64,000 nucleotides of DNA from Salmonella enterica subsp. enterica serovar Choleraesuis (lineage in GTDB: Bacteria > Pseudomonadota > Gammaproteobacteria > Enterobacterales > Enterobacteriaceae): NCBI GenBank assembly GCA_022846635.1, contig AP025685.1, positions 3,906,001 to 3,970,000 of the forward strand. The letters are read 5' to 3'. Shown here piece by piece: positions 27,587 to 34,660 of this stretch. The notes under the pieces were generated by a model that searched no databases, had not been told where the DNA came from, and saw nothing but the letters and a program-made list of their open reading frames with translations. How positions within the stretch are numbered: the first letter of the stretch is position 1; every line of letters begins with the position of its first letter. The position numbers and the translations under genes are program-made.

Positions 27587-28539
27587 AGCGCACTCATTCC
27601 CTGTCGCAGGCCCGGCACCGGTTTGGCGGGATAAAGTCGAACCTCAAAAGTTTTAAGATCGAAATCGCCGGTCGCACGGGTGGCGCGCTTAGTCGCATAA
27701 TCGCCAAGCGGCGCTATGTAATGAACCTCAGCCTGAATAATTTGGTTGTTAAGCGCCGGAACCCGGATGCTCACCACATCCCCCTTGCGGACGTGAGCGA
27801 GAATATCTTCACGTAGATAGAAGACAAACCATGCCCTCGGCAATTCGATTAGCGTCAGCAGCGGACTGTTAGCATTCAGCAGCTCGCCAACCTCTGCCGG
27901 AATTGGCCCAACCTCACCGGCGACCGGAGCCGTAACGTTGAGGTCATCGGTTTGCGCTTTGATAACTAAAACCTGCTGTTCCGCCTGGCGCAACTGGGCA
28001 AGATAACCCTGCCGTTGCTCAATACGATCCCCGTTGTAACCTTCATCCAGGTTAGCCTTAGCAGCCTGTACCTGTTGCCATGCGCTATCGCGCTGATGAC
28101 GATAATCTTCAAGAGTCTGGGCGGAGATGTAGCCTTTAGCGGCAATTTTTAGATTACGCTGATAAGTATCCTGAGCGTTTTGATACTGGGCCTGTAACTG
28201 ATCCAGCGTAGCTTTCAGATTGCGGATTTGCTCTTTACGAGTGCCGTTTAACGACATATCCAGCTGTGCCTGAGCCTGATCGCGCGCGGCTTCAGCGGCT
28301 TTCAGCTGAGCAATAAGTTCAGGCTCTTCCAGACGAATCAGAGGCTGCCCCACCACAACGTCATCGCCGTGGCGAACCAGACGTTCAACCACCCGGCCTT
28401 TAGCCTTTGAGGAAATGATAACTTCATGGGCATCAACTTCACCCTGCAATAGCAAGTTGGCATCCCTGGCGTGAAACATCACGGCCAGGGCTATCGCCAC
28501 AGCCACAATTAGCAGCGTGAAAAGTATTTTCTTATTCAT
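27568..28539 (-). CDS. HlyD-family membrane-fusion (periplasmic adaptor) protein
   Basis: The 323-residue protein has an N-terminal membrane anchor (ILFTLLIVAVAIALAVMFHA), a biotinyl-lipoyl-like half-motif (GEVDAHEVIISSKAKGRVVE), a long coiled-coil hairpin (about residues 75-190, rich in QAQAQL-type heptads), a second lipoyl half (VTAPVAGEVGPI) and a beta-barrel domain. It resembles YhiI/EmrA adaptors that join an inner-membrane transporter to TolC. It is the first gene of the operon with two ABC-2 permeases. Confidence 0.88.
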   Translation of the reverse strand: MNKKILFTLLIVAVAIALAVMFHARDANLLLQGEVDAHEVIISSKAKGRVVERLVRHGDDVVVGQPLIRLEEPELIAQLKAAEAARDQAQAQLDMSLNGTRKEQIRNLKATLDQLQAQYQNAQDTYQRNLKIAAKGYISAQTLEDYRHQRDSAWQQVQAAKANLDEGYNGDRIEQRQGYLAQLRQAEQQVLVIKAQTDDLNVTAPVAGEVGPIPAEVGELLNANSPLLTLIELPRAWFVFYLREDILAHVRKGDVVSIRVPALNNQIIQAEVHYIAPLGDYATKRATRATGDFDLKTFEVRLYPAKPVPGLRQGMSALWQWKV

Positions 28540-28970
28540 TTGTTATGCAACTCCCGCGCAAAACTGCCGTTTTCCCAACTTAAAAATAGTGCTCTGGCGG
28601 CATCAAAAGACTAGCACAGCATTTACCTCTATCTAACATCATGAGTATAAATGGCCCTTAACCTTAAGGTCGTTTTCTTTTTTGCTAAATATCGTTGAAT
28701 AACGGGTATTTGTTTAACGGGAAGGGAGTGAAAAACGTTTCTATCGCGAGATGATGAAGCCGCCATGCAGCATTCAGCCCGCAACATAATGGATTAGATC
28801 TATCGCCCGGCTGGATATAGCCTGTTCACGCTACTTGTAGAAGCGGCTCACTAAACAGCCAGAAATACCATATGACGGTCATCAGAGGCGGGCAATTAAA
28901 CCCCTTTTCGAAGAACAGGGCTGGAAATCAATCACCACCTCCCCAGGAGGGGGCCTAAGATTGACAGCAA

Positions 28971-28995
28971 AAAGCCCTCCGCTATAGAGGGCTTT
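28971..28995 (+). terminator. Terminator-like hairpin, source transcript unknown
   Basis: AAAGCCCTC-CGCTATA-GAGGGCTTT followed by CTTT. No gene lies just upstream on the plus strand, so it may end a small RNA, or may be the remains of a lost gene's terminator. Confidence 0.6.
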
Positions 28996-29155
28996 CTTTA
29001 CGAACACTGAATCACGCCGCTGGCGCGAATATCAGAATGGTTGTGCTTACCTTATAAATAAAAAAAATAAAAATACCATTAAATTTCAATGAAATAACAT
29101 CAATACTAGAAAATTAGTAAAGTTTAACGCAAAAAATTCAAGTATTACACTCGCC

Positions 29156-29165
29156 AAACTTTACA
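29156..29165. other. Candidate left attachment sequence of the island
   Basis: AAACTTTACA here is repeated in the same orientation at 42632-42641 next to ssb, and the ~20 bases ending in it (TTACA..CC.AAACTTTACA) are similar at both places. GTAAAGTTT at 29117-29125 is its inverse. This is suggestive only. Confidence 0.3.
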
Positions 29166-29194
29166 TTTGTCGAATCTTAGTAAGGCTTAGAAGA

Positions 29195-29223
29195 TTCACC
29201 TACTAGACAGAGATTGCTATAAT
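29195..29223 (+). promoter_or_regulatory. Sigma-70 type promoter for the small genes at 29256-29557
   Basis: TTCACC (-35) and a perfect TATAAT (-10, 29218-29223) with an extended TGC are spaced by 17 bases, 30 bases before the first small open frame. Confidence 0.65.
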
Positions 29224-29255
29224 ATTTCTCATCATTGAAAGATTTCGAGGTATTC

Positions 29256-29384
29256 TTGAAAAATCAGATTGATATCGAACTCCATGCGCAAATAGGGACG
29301 CGGTACAACGCCGCACCCGAAAATTGGAGTAAATTGAAATGGTTAAAAGTAGAGCCTGGCGTCGCCATCAGGTTTCTCGATTAA
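29256..29384 (+). CDS. Possible 42-residue leader or partner protein, unknown
   Basis: A TTG-started frame, with CGAGGT four bases upstream, encodes a 42-residue peptide (core AQIGTRYNAAPENWSKLKWL). It begins right after the strong promoter and its end overlaps the next small gene by 46 bases in another frame. Amino-acid make-up is ordinary for a folded small protein. I recognise no family. It could be a real small protein, a translational coupler for the next gene, or a chance frame. Confidence 0.4.
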   Translation: MKNQIDIELHAQIGTRYNAAPENWSKLKWLKVEPGVAIRFLD

Positions 29385-29557
29385 AATCTAAGCGCAAAAA
29401 ATATAGGGCTGCAACGGTTCAAATACCGAGTTCTACCGTTGTAGGGAAAACTTATCGCACACCTTGTGCATGTTCTTGTTATATCTGTGGTAACCAAAGA
29501 ATTAACCATGGAGTCAACATGCAAGAGCGTAGAGCCAAGTTGCGTTTCACTGATTGA
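29339..29557 (+). CDS. Small basic protein with a CxCxxCGN zinc-like motif
   Basis: The 72-residue product has a very basic N-terminal half (SRAWRRHQVSRLKSKRKKYR) and a C-terminal CACSCYICGNQR motif followed by QERRAKL. I recall many bacterial short hypothetical proteins with the same plan (basic start, C-x-C-x2-C-G-N-x-R, QERRA near the end); they have no known function but look like small nucleic-acid- or zinc-binding proteins. GGAG lies nine bases before the ATG. It is the gene nearest the left end of the island. Confidence 0.7.
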   Translation: MVKSRAWRRHQVSRLKSKRKKYRAATVQIPSSTVVGKTYRTPCACSCYICGNQRINHGVNMQERRAKLRFTD

Positions 29558-29590
29558 CTTACGCAAGTTTCACGCTATTTAATTCTAAAA

Positions 29591-29611
29591 AGGCTCCTGT
29601 CCTAGGAGCCT
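29591..29611 (-). terminator. Hairpin between the small genes and the RloC-like gene
   Basis: AGGCTCCT-GTCCT-AGGAGCCT with A-rich sequence on the left and TAAATTTAT on the right; it can serve the convergent genes on both sides. Confidence 0.75.
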
Positions 29612-29652
29612 AAATTTATAAAAGCATTTAGCAATGCACTAAACTCAAATCG

Positions 29653-32061
29653 CTACATGGCAGCTTCCATATGCTCACCAACGCTATTTAATAATGCCGT
29701 ATATTGATCCTCATCCTCTTTGAGTCTTTCAATGATTTGTCGCGCAGCTGTTTGCATCTCGGGCACTTCCACCGGGGTAGCTCCGCGTTCAAATACGCCA
29801 CATAAATGTGAATACTCATTATTAATTCTGTCGGATAAGATGGCAGGAATTTTATCCTCACCAAAAAACAGCCTGAGCGTACTTTCATTCATCCCTTGAT
29901 CTGGGTATTTATAATATAAATATATTTCAAAAAACTTTCTCGCATTATTTGCGAAATTATAAAAGGTAATATAATTAGTATCATCTACAAAATTAATACT
30001 GGAGCATTTATAAATCTGATGAAAGAGATAGTTGAACTCTGTAACATAATCCTTTAAATACGATGGCATAACTTGAATAATCGATTCCCTATCATTTCTT
30101 ACAACAACAAAAAATGCCTTTTGGAAGCTAACTTTCTTATTATTTTCATCTATAAAGTTATCCTTCAATCTTTTAAGATACTTTAGGAAGTCAAGGTTGT
30201 GCGTTGAAATAAATAACTGTTTAAACTTCCCAGAAGATACAATCTCTGCATTCAATAAACTGTATATAAAAAATATGTGATTACCATCCAATGAAGAAAT
30301 TGGATCGTCAATCCAAATAATTGGCTTCGAATCTCGTGTTTCGACATCGTCCAATTTAGCAAGGAAATAACAAAATGCCAGAAGACTGCATTCACCTTCA
30401 CTTAGATGGTAAGCTTTTTTTCCGTCCCTCATAACTTCAAATCGAATCTGAGTACGATTAGTATCGTCAGTCTGTTTTTTTAAAGTTTCAAGAGATAAGA
30501 ATCTATGACCAAAGAAGTTATTCAAATATTCATTAACTTTCTTTGCTCCTTTCGCTTCATCATTTAGCTCACGTTTCTTTTCAGTAATTAATAATTGCTT
30601 CTGAGCGATCGTCCTAGTAATACGCGTAAGCTCATTATATGAGTTATCAGATTTAATTTTCAGCTCAGTTACAGAACCAATCAAGTTTTTATAATCTATT
30701 GTAATTAGATAGTTATAAACTTCATTATATCTTAGAAACTTCCTCGCTTTAGCTTGTTCAGTGCTTAAAGATTTAGTAAACATATCCGATTTAATGCAAA
30801 TTTCAGAATATTGACTCCAAATATTTTTCAATTCATTTGTAGAGTCAAAAGGTATATCAAAATCCTTAGAGTTTAATGTATCTTGCTGTCTAGCATTGAG
30901 TTGTTGAATCAGGCTATCTAGCGACAGTTCATAATTTTTATAGGCAGCGTTTAAATTTAAAATCAAATCATCCAGTTCATTATGAAATTTTGTGTAAAAT
31001 AAAGATTTATTTACTGATAATAAATTACTTATTGTTATTTTTTCGTCCGTGATCTTTGTAATAAGTAAGTTAATATCCCTGTCTAACTGCTCTGACTCTT
31101 CATCAAAATGTTTATCAAGCTTGATCCATCTTTCTGATGATATCGTATTGTCACAAAATGCACATTTATCATGCTTATCTCTATGATGTCTTCGCCCCTC
31201 ATTAACCCATCTATTTAAGATTGCATCCTTGACTAACTCATCAATCTTGTCGGATGCACTAATTTTTTTAGTAATGAGTTTCTCAGCATCTTCTTCAAAT
31301 GATTTGAAATTAAGGTCTGGGATTTTAAATTTAGGTAAGTTTGGCAACACTCTCTCAGCGATCAACTTATCATATTGCTCTAACTCTTCATCGCTTAGCG
31401 GTTTATAACTGCTTTTATTTACCTCTGTAATTTCATTTTTAAGCTTTACTATCGTGTAATTCTGATCACCATAACGTTCCGGTTTATATTTTATTCCAAT
31501 ATCTTTACCTGTGGCTTTATTTGTCAATTGCTTATCCAACTTATCGCTAGCAATTTTATGTTTCGAAGAAGCATTGTTGTAATCTATAGCTGCCGTTTTT
31601 TTACTTGCATATAAACCAGATTCTTTCCCTTCGTCATTCATTCCTAATTCTAAATTTAATTCTGCTAACTCCACTTCTATCTTATTGTTATCATCGCCAA
31701 GGATAGCGAAAGACTCAACACTCTCTTCAGGGTTACTGATGAAACGCAGATTGTCTCGGATAAAATCCTCATTAAATACACGGATTTTTTTATCATGAGT
31801 AGATATATTATCATTAGTTACTTCAACATTATCTGCAAACTTTAAATTAAACGAAGGTGTGCCGTATTTATCTGAGATATTCCCTTTTTCTAAGGAACGA
31901 ATAATACGAGAAAGTGTTGTTTTTCCTGAGTAATTTCTACCATATATTATATTAATATCAACAAAGCTTTGAACTGCGCCTCCTTTATTTAAGACTTGCC
32001 GATCCCAAATAAAGTTATCAAACACACCCAACTTTTTAATATGGTCAAATTTTTTAAGCAT
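29653..32061 (-). CDS. RloC/PrrC-like ABC-ATPase, candidate anticodon nuclease (AAA_13)
   Basis: The 802-residue protein has a split SMC/ABC-type ATPase: Walker A GRNYSGKTTLS (41-51), long coiled-coil middle with a CAFC pair (Cys300, Cys303) placed like the zinc hook of RloC/Rad50, ABC signature LSEGE (553-557), Walker B IIWIDDPISSLDG (581-593) and switch His621. After the ATPase comes a ~160-residue C-terminal region with NNARKFFE (Arg708-x3-Glu712) and NEYSH (His752), the Arg-x3-Glu...His layout of the HEPN anticodon nuclease of PrrC and RloC. Those enzymes cut or excise a wobble base of tRNA when a linked type I restriction enzyme is blocked by phage. It sits beside hsd genes on the same strand. 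The gene is much more AT-rich than its surroundings. Activity is inferred; some AAA_13 proteins have other roles. Confidence 0.7.
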   Translation of the reverse strand: MLKKFDHIKKLGVFDNFIWDRQVLNKGGAVQSFVDINIIYGRNYSGKTTLSRIIRSLEKGNISDKYGTPSFNLKFADNVEVTNDNISTHDKKIRVFNEDFIRDNLRFISNPEESVESFAILGDDNNKIEVELAELNLELGMNDEGKESGLYASKKTAAIDYNNASSKHKIASDKLDKQLTNKATGKDIGIKYKPERYGDQNYTIVKLKNEITEVNKSSYKPLSDEELEQYDKLIAERVLPNLPKFKIPDLNFKSFEEDAEKLITKKISASDKIDELVKDAILNRWVNEGRRHHRDKHDKCAFCDNTISSERWIKLDKHFDEESEQLDRDINLLITKITDEKITISNLLSVNKSLFYTKFHNELDDLILNLNAAYKNYELSLDSLIQQLNARQQDTLNSKDFDIPFDSTNELKNIWSQYSEICIKSDMFTKSLSTEQAKARKFLRYNEVYNYLITIDYKNLIGSVTELKIKSDNSYNELTRITRTIAQKQLLITEKKRELNDEAKGAKKVNEYLNNFFGHRFLSLETLKKQTDDTNRTQIRFEVMRDGKKAYHLSEGECSLLAFCYFLAKLDDVETRDSKPIIWIDDPISSLDGNHIFFIYSLLNAEIVSSGKFKQLFISTHNLDFLKYLKRLKDNFIDENNKKVSFQKAFFVVVRNDRESIIQVMPSYLKDYVTEFNYLFHQIYKCSSINFVDDTNYITFYNFANNARKFFEIYLYYKYPDQGMNESTLRLFFGEDKIPAILSDRINNEYSHLCGVFERGATPVEVPEMQTAARQIIERLKEDEDQYTALLNSVGEHMEAAM

Positions 32062-32650
32062 TTCATTCCCTTATTTAATTTTTCCACCAGTCACGAAAAT
32101 AGCCCAAAGCATGCTCAATTTAAAGAAAAATGTAGCAATCAAAAAATGACAACAGTAACATTATGGAAAAATATTTTCACCTCCTCATACTTCATGGTTT
32201 TAAATGATGAATATATCAGTCATGTAATATAAAATAACAAACCAATTTGACGTCATAAAAAAAACTCTAATAATATCGTTTAATTATTAGAGTGTTGTCA
32301 TGATCGCTTTTCTCCGTCAATACGTTCCCTGTCTATTTTTGAGTTATGAAGCATTAAGTTGATATTCTGTAATTCCATGTTTGTATGCATTGTGTTGGCA
32401 GATCACAAACTGCTGTTGAACCTCCGGTTTTCTTGACCTGCTCCACATAGATTGCTGACCAAGTTAGTCAGCATACGGGGAAACTAATTGAGGCCAGCTT
32501 CGGTGTTAAGGCCTTTAGCCAGTTAAGCAGCAAGGGCTTTGAGCTTCTTTTCGTCCATAATTTGCCTGTCTCCGTTGTTGGAGTGAACATATCAAAAACA
32601 GGCAATTCCACGATTTAGATTATAATCTCGGGCCGTCCAACCTTTATAAC
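32062..32650. other. AT-rich gap between the RloC-like gene and hsdM-S
   Basis: This 589 bp stretch holds an IS256-type remnant near 32460-32558 and otherwise no gene I can support. It interrupts what may once have been a continuous hsdR-hsdMS-rloC operon, so the RloC-like gene needs its own promoter, probably in the very AT-rich 32080-32300 part. Confidence 0.5.
32460..32558 (-). pseudogene. Remnant of an IS256-family transposase gene, 5' end only
   Basis: Read on the minus strand, the frame starts MDEKKLKALAA, stop, LAKGLNTEAGLN, stop, FPRMLTNL. This is the N-terminus of an IS256-family Mutator-type transposase as I recall it (MDEKKLKALAAELAKGLKTE followed by ADLNQFSRMLTKL), here with two stop codons. 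The similarity breaks off at about 32460 and the catalytic DDE region is gone. Confidence 0.65.
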
Positions 32651-34636
32651 TTATGAAATATCGTCCATCCATTCAGACGTAATAATTTCCCCAAGAACAG
32701 CCTTAATCATTGACTCTGAATCATCTACAGACTTCAAAAGTGTATTTCTTAATCTCTCGCACTTATCCATCAAAACCACCAACTTTTCTTGATCCTCTAT
32801 TGCCGGTAAAACAATCTTAATTTTTTTTATACTCGCAATAGACAATGTCACATTGGCCATACCCTTCATTAACGGCACAACAACATCATCTTTAAAATTA
32901 TTCAGATAGAAATATAAATATTTCGCTGAGACAACTGACATATCATATGGGATTGCTGCCGCCAATATATTACCAAGCGCGAATTTTCCATCTTGATATT
33001 GAATTCTCTTAATTGATGCATGACCGTGTCCCGTCGATGAGACAAGAGGTATGCATACGGCCTCACCGTCAAACTGGCATTCATTATGAGACTTCCTATC
33101 TTCGCCAGTTGTAACTAATGGGTATTCTCCCGGTATAGCCTTTGTAATACCAATCTGTCCTTTCTCAATCCTACATATGTCACCCAACTCCACAATCGTG
33201 TAATCAGACAATTCAAAATATGACTCGAAAATATCTTTCACCTCTTCAGATATCTCCCTTAGATCCTCATCAATCGTCCTAATATAATCCTTTGCCACCA
33301 TACCCTCGTCGACTTTCTGTCGATTTGGATTCTTAATATCAAGGTCATATTGCCTTTCTTTTATCTCATCAATGGAGACACACCATGAGTAGTCGCTATT
33401 GACGCGATTGGACCACCAACCTCTAATAGCCTCAAAGTCATTGTAATCAATAGGTTTGGTCTTTGAATAAGCCTTAATGTCTGGCGGGCAAACGTGCTGG
33501 TAATACCAAATTTTTTTTGTTGGACTTCCTTTGGTAAAGAATACAAGATTTGTGGCAACCGTTGCGTATGGTTTGAATACTGAATTTGGAAGCCTAATAA
33601 TCGTATGAACATTGCAGTCTTCCAACAGTTTCTGGCGGATGCGTTGTTTGACTCCGTCACCGGTGAACGACCCATCAGGCAAAATAATTGCTGCCCGGCC
33701 GCCGTCCTTGAGTAAATGGATCATCAAAATCAAAAACAGATCTGCCGATTCTTTGGTTCGATATAAATGCGGAAAATTGTTTTCATTGTTGTTGGAGACC
33801 ACACCGCCAAAGGGCGGGTTGGCGATGATAACATTCACCCGGTCTTGCCGGCTGTATTCGCTCAATGGGCGTTGTAGTGAGTCACCAAAGCGGATATTGG
33901 GGGTGGTTATGTCGTGTAGGATAAGGTTGGTATTGGCCAGCATGTATGGCAACGGCTTGTACTCCCATCCTTGCACATTTTGACCGATAGCTTCACGCTC
34001 TGCGACATTACCGGCGCTGGCTTTGAGATGCTCGATAACGGCGGTGAGAAAACCGCCAGTACCACATGCTGGGTCAAGCACGGTTTCGCCATGAATGGGG
34101 TTGACCATCTCGGTCATAAACTGGGTAACGGCGCGGGGAGTATAGAACTCACCTAAGGTGCCCGCACTTTGCAGCTCACTCAAGAAAGTCTCGTAGATCC
34201 GGCCGAATAGATGGATGTCTTTACTGTTGTTAAAGTCGATCTCGTTGAGCTTGTTAATAACTTGGCGTAGATGAATACCAGATTTCATGTAGTTATAGTT
34301 GTTCGCAAACACCTCATGCAATAGCACGGCTCGGCGTTTGGCGGTCGAGAGATCAATTTCAGAAAGGGACGGGAACAGCTTACGATCGACAAACTGCAAC
34401 AGCTCATCGCCAGTCATGCCTTCGTCGTCGCCTGCCCATTCGTCCCAATGAAACCCTGCGGGAATGGGCGAGCTGTAGTTGTCATCCATCAGCTCCAGCT
34501 CTTTGTCCTTGTCGCTGAAAATTTTCAGGAACAACATCCAGCCTAGTTGCAGAATACGCAACTCATCACTACCGGTGCCAGTATCTTGCCTCATGATATT
34601 ACGTGTAGATTTTACGATGCTTGAAATGCTTGCCAT
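32651..34636 (-). CDS. hsdM: Type I restriction HsdM methyltransferase fused to a half-HsdS
   Basis: Residues 1-~470 are an HsdM N6-adenine methyltransferase: helical N-domain, LGEFYTPRAV, SAM motif DPACGTGGF (188-196) and catalytic NPPF (273-276). From about residue 478 (YTIVELGDICRIEKGQIG) to 645 follows a single HsdS target-recognition domain with one conserved helix (DQEKLVVLMDKCERLRNTLL). Normal HsdS has two such halves and is a separate protein; no separate hsdS exists here. Two fused M-S chains could pair to read a symmetric two-part site. The methyltransferase half is GC-balanced and the recognition half clearly AT-rich, which suggests domain exchange. It starts 24 bases after hsdR on the same strand. 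Confidence 0.88.
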   Translation of the reverse strand: MASISSIVKSTRNIMRQDTGTGSDELRILQLGWMLFLKIFSDKDKELELMDDNYSSPIPAGFHWDEWAGDDEGMTGDELLQFVDRKLFPSLSEIDLSTAKRRAVLLHEVFANNYNYMKSGIHLRQVINKLNEIDFNNSKDIHLFGRIYETFLSELQSAGTLGEFYTPRAVTQFMTEMVNPIHGETVLDPACGTGGFLTAVIEHLKASAGNVAEREAIGQNVQGWEYKPLPYMLANTNLILHDITTPNIRFGDSLQRPLSEYSRQDRVNVIIANPPFGGVVSNNNENNFPHLYRTKESADLFLILMIHLLKDGGRAAIILPDGSFTGDGVKQRIRQKLLEDCNVHTIIRLPNSVFKPYATVATNLVFFTKGSPTKKIWYYQHVCPPDIKAYSKTKPIDYNDFEAIRGWWSNRVNSDYSWCVSIDEIKERQYDLDIKNPNRQKVDEGMVAKDYIRTIDEDLREISEEVKDIFESYFELSDYTIVELGDICRIEKGQIGITKAIPGEYPLVTTGEDRKSHNECQFDGEAVCIPLVSSTGHGHASIKRIQYQDGKFALGNILAAAIPYDMSVVSAKYLYFYLNNFKDDVVVPLMKGMANVTLSIASIKKIKIVLPAIEDQEKLVVLMDKCERLRNTLLKSVDDSESMIKAVLGEIITSEWMDDIS

Positions 34637-34660
34637 GGGGGTTTCTGCTTTCCTTCTTAT

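Larger units (their letters stand above)
28540..29255. other. Intergenic stretch between the transporter operon and the island
   Basis: About 715 bp with no gene I can support. The first ~500 bp look like ordinary chromosomal sequence and contain a terminator-like hairpin at 28971-28995; from about 29040 on the DNA becomes strongly AT-rich, which marks the approach to the island. A promoter at 29195-29223 faces the small genes that follow. Confidence 0.5.

Noticed and set aside
28860..28995. Small RNA ending at the hairpin 28971-28995
   Set aside because: Hairpin is good, but I see no convincing promoter or known sRNA sequence, so only the terminator is reported.
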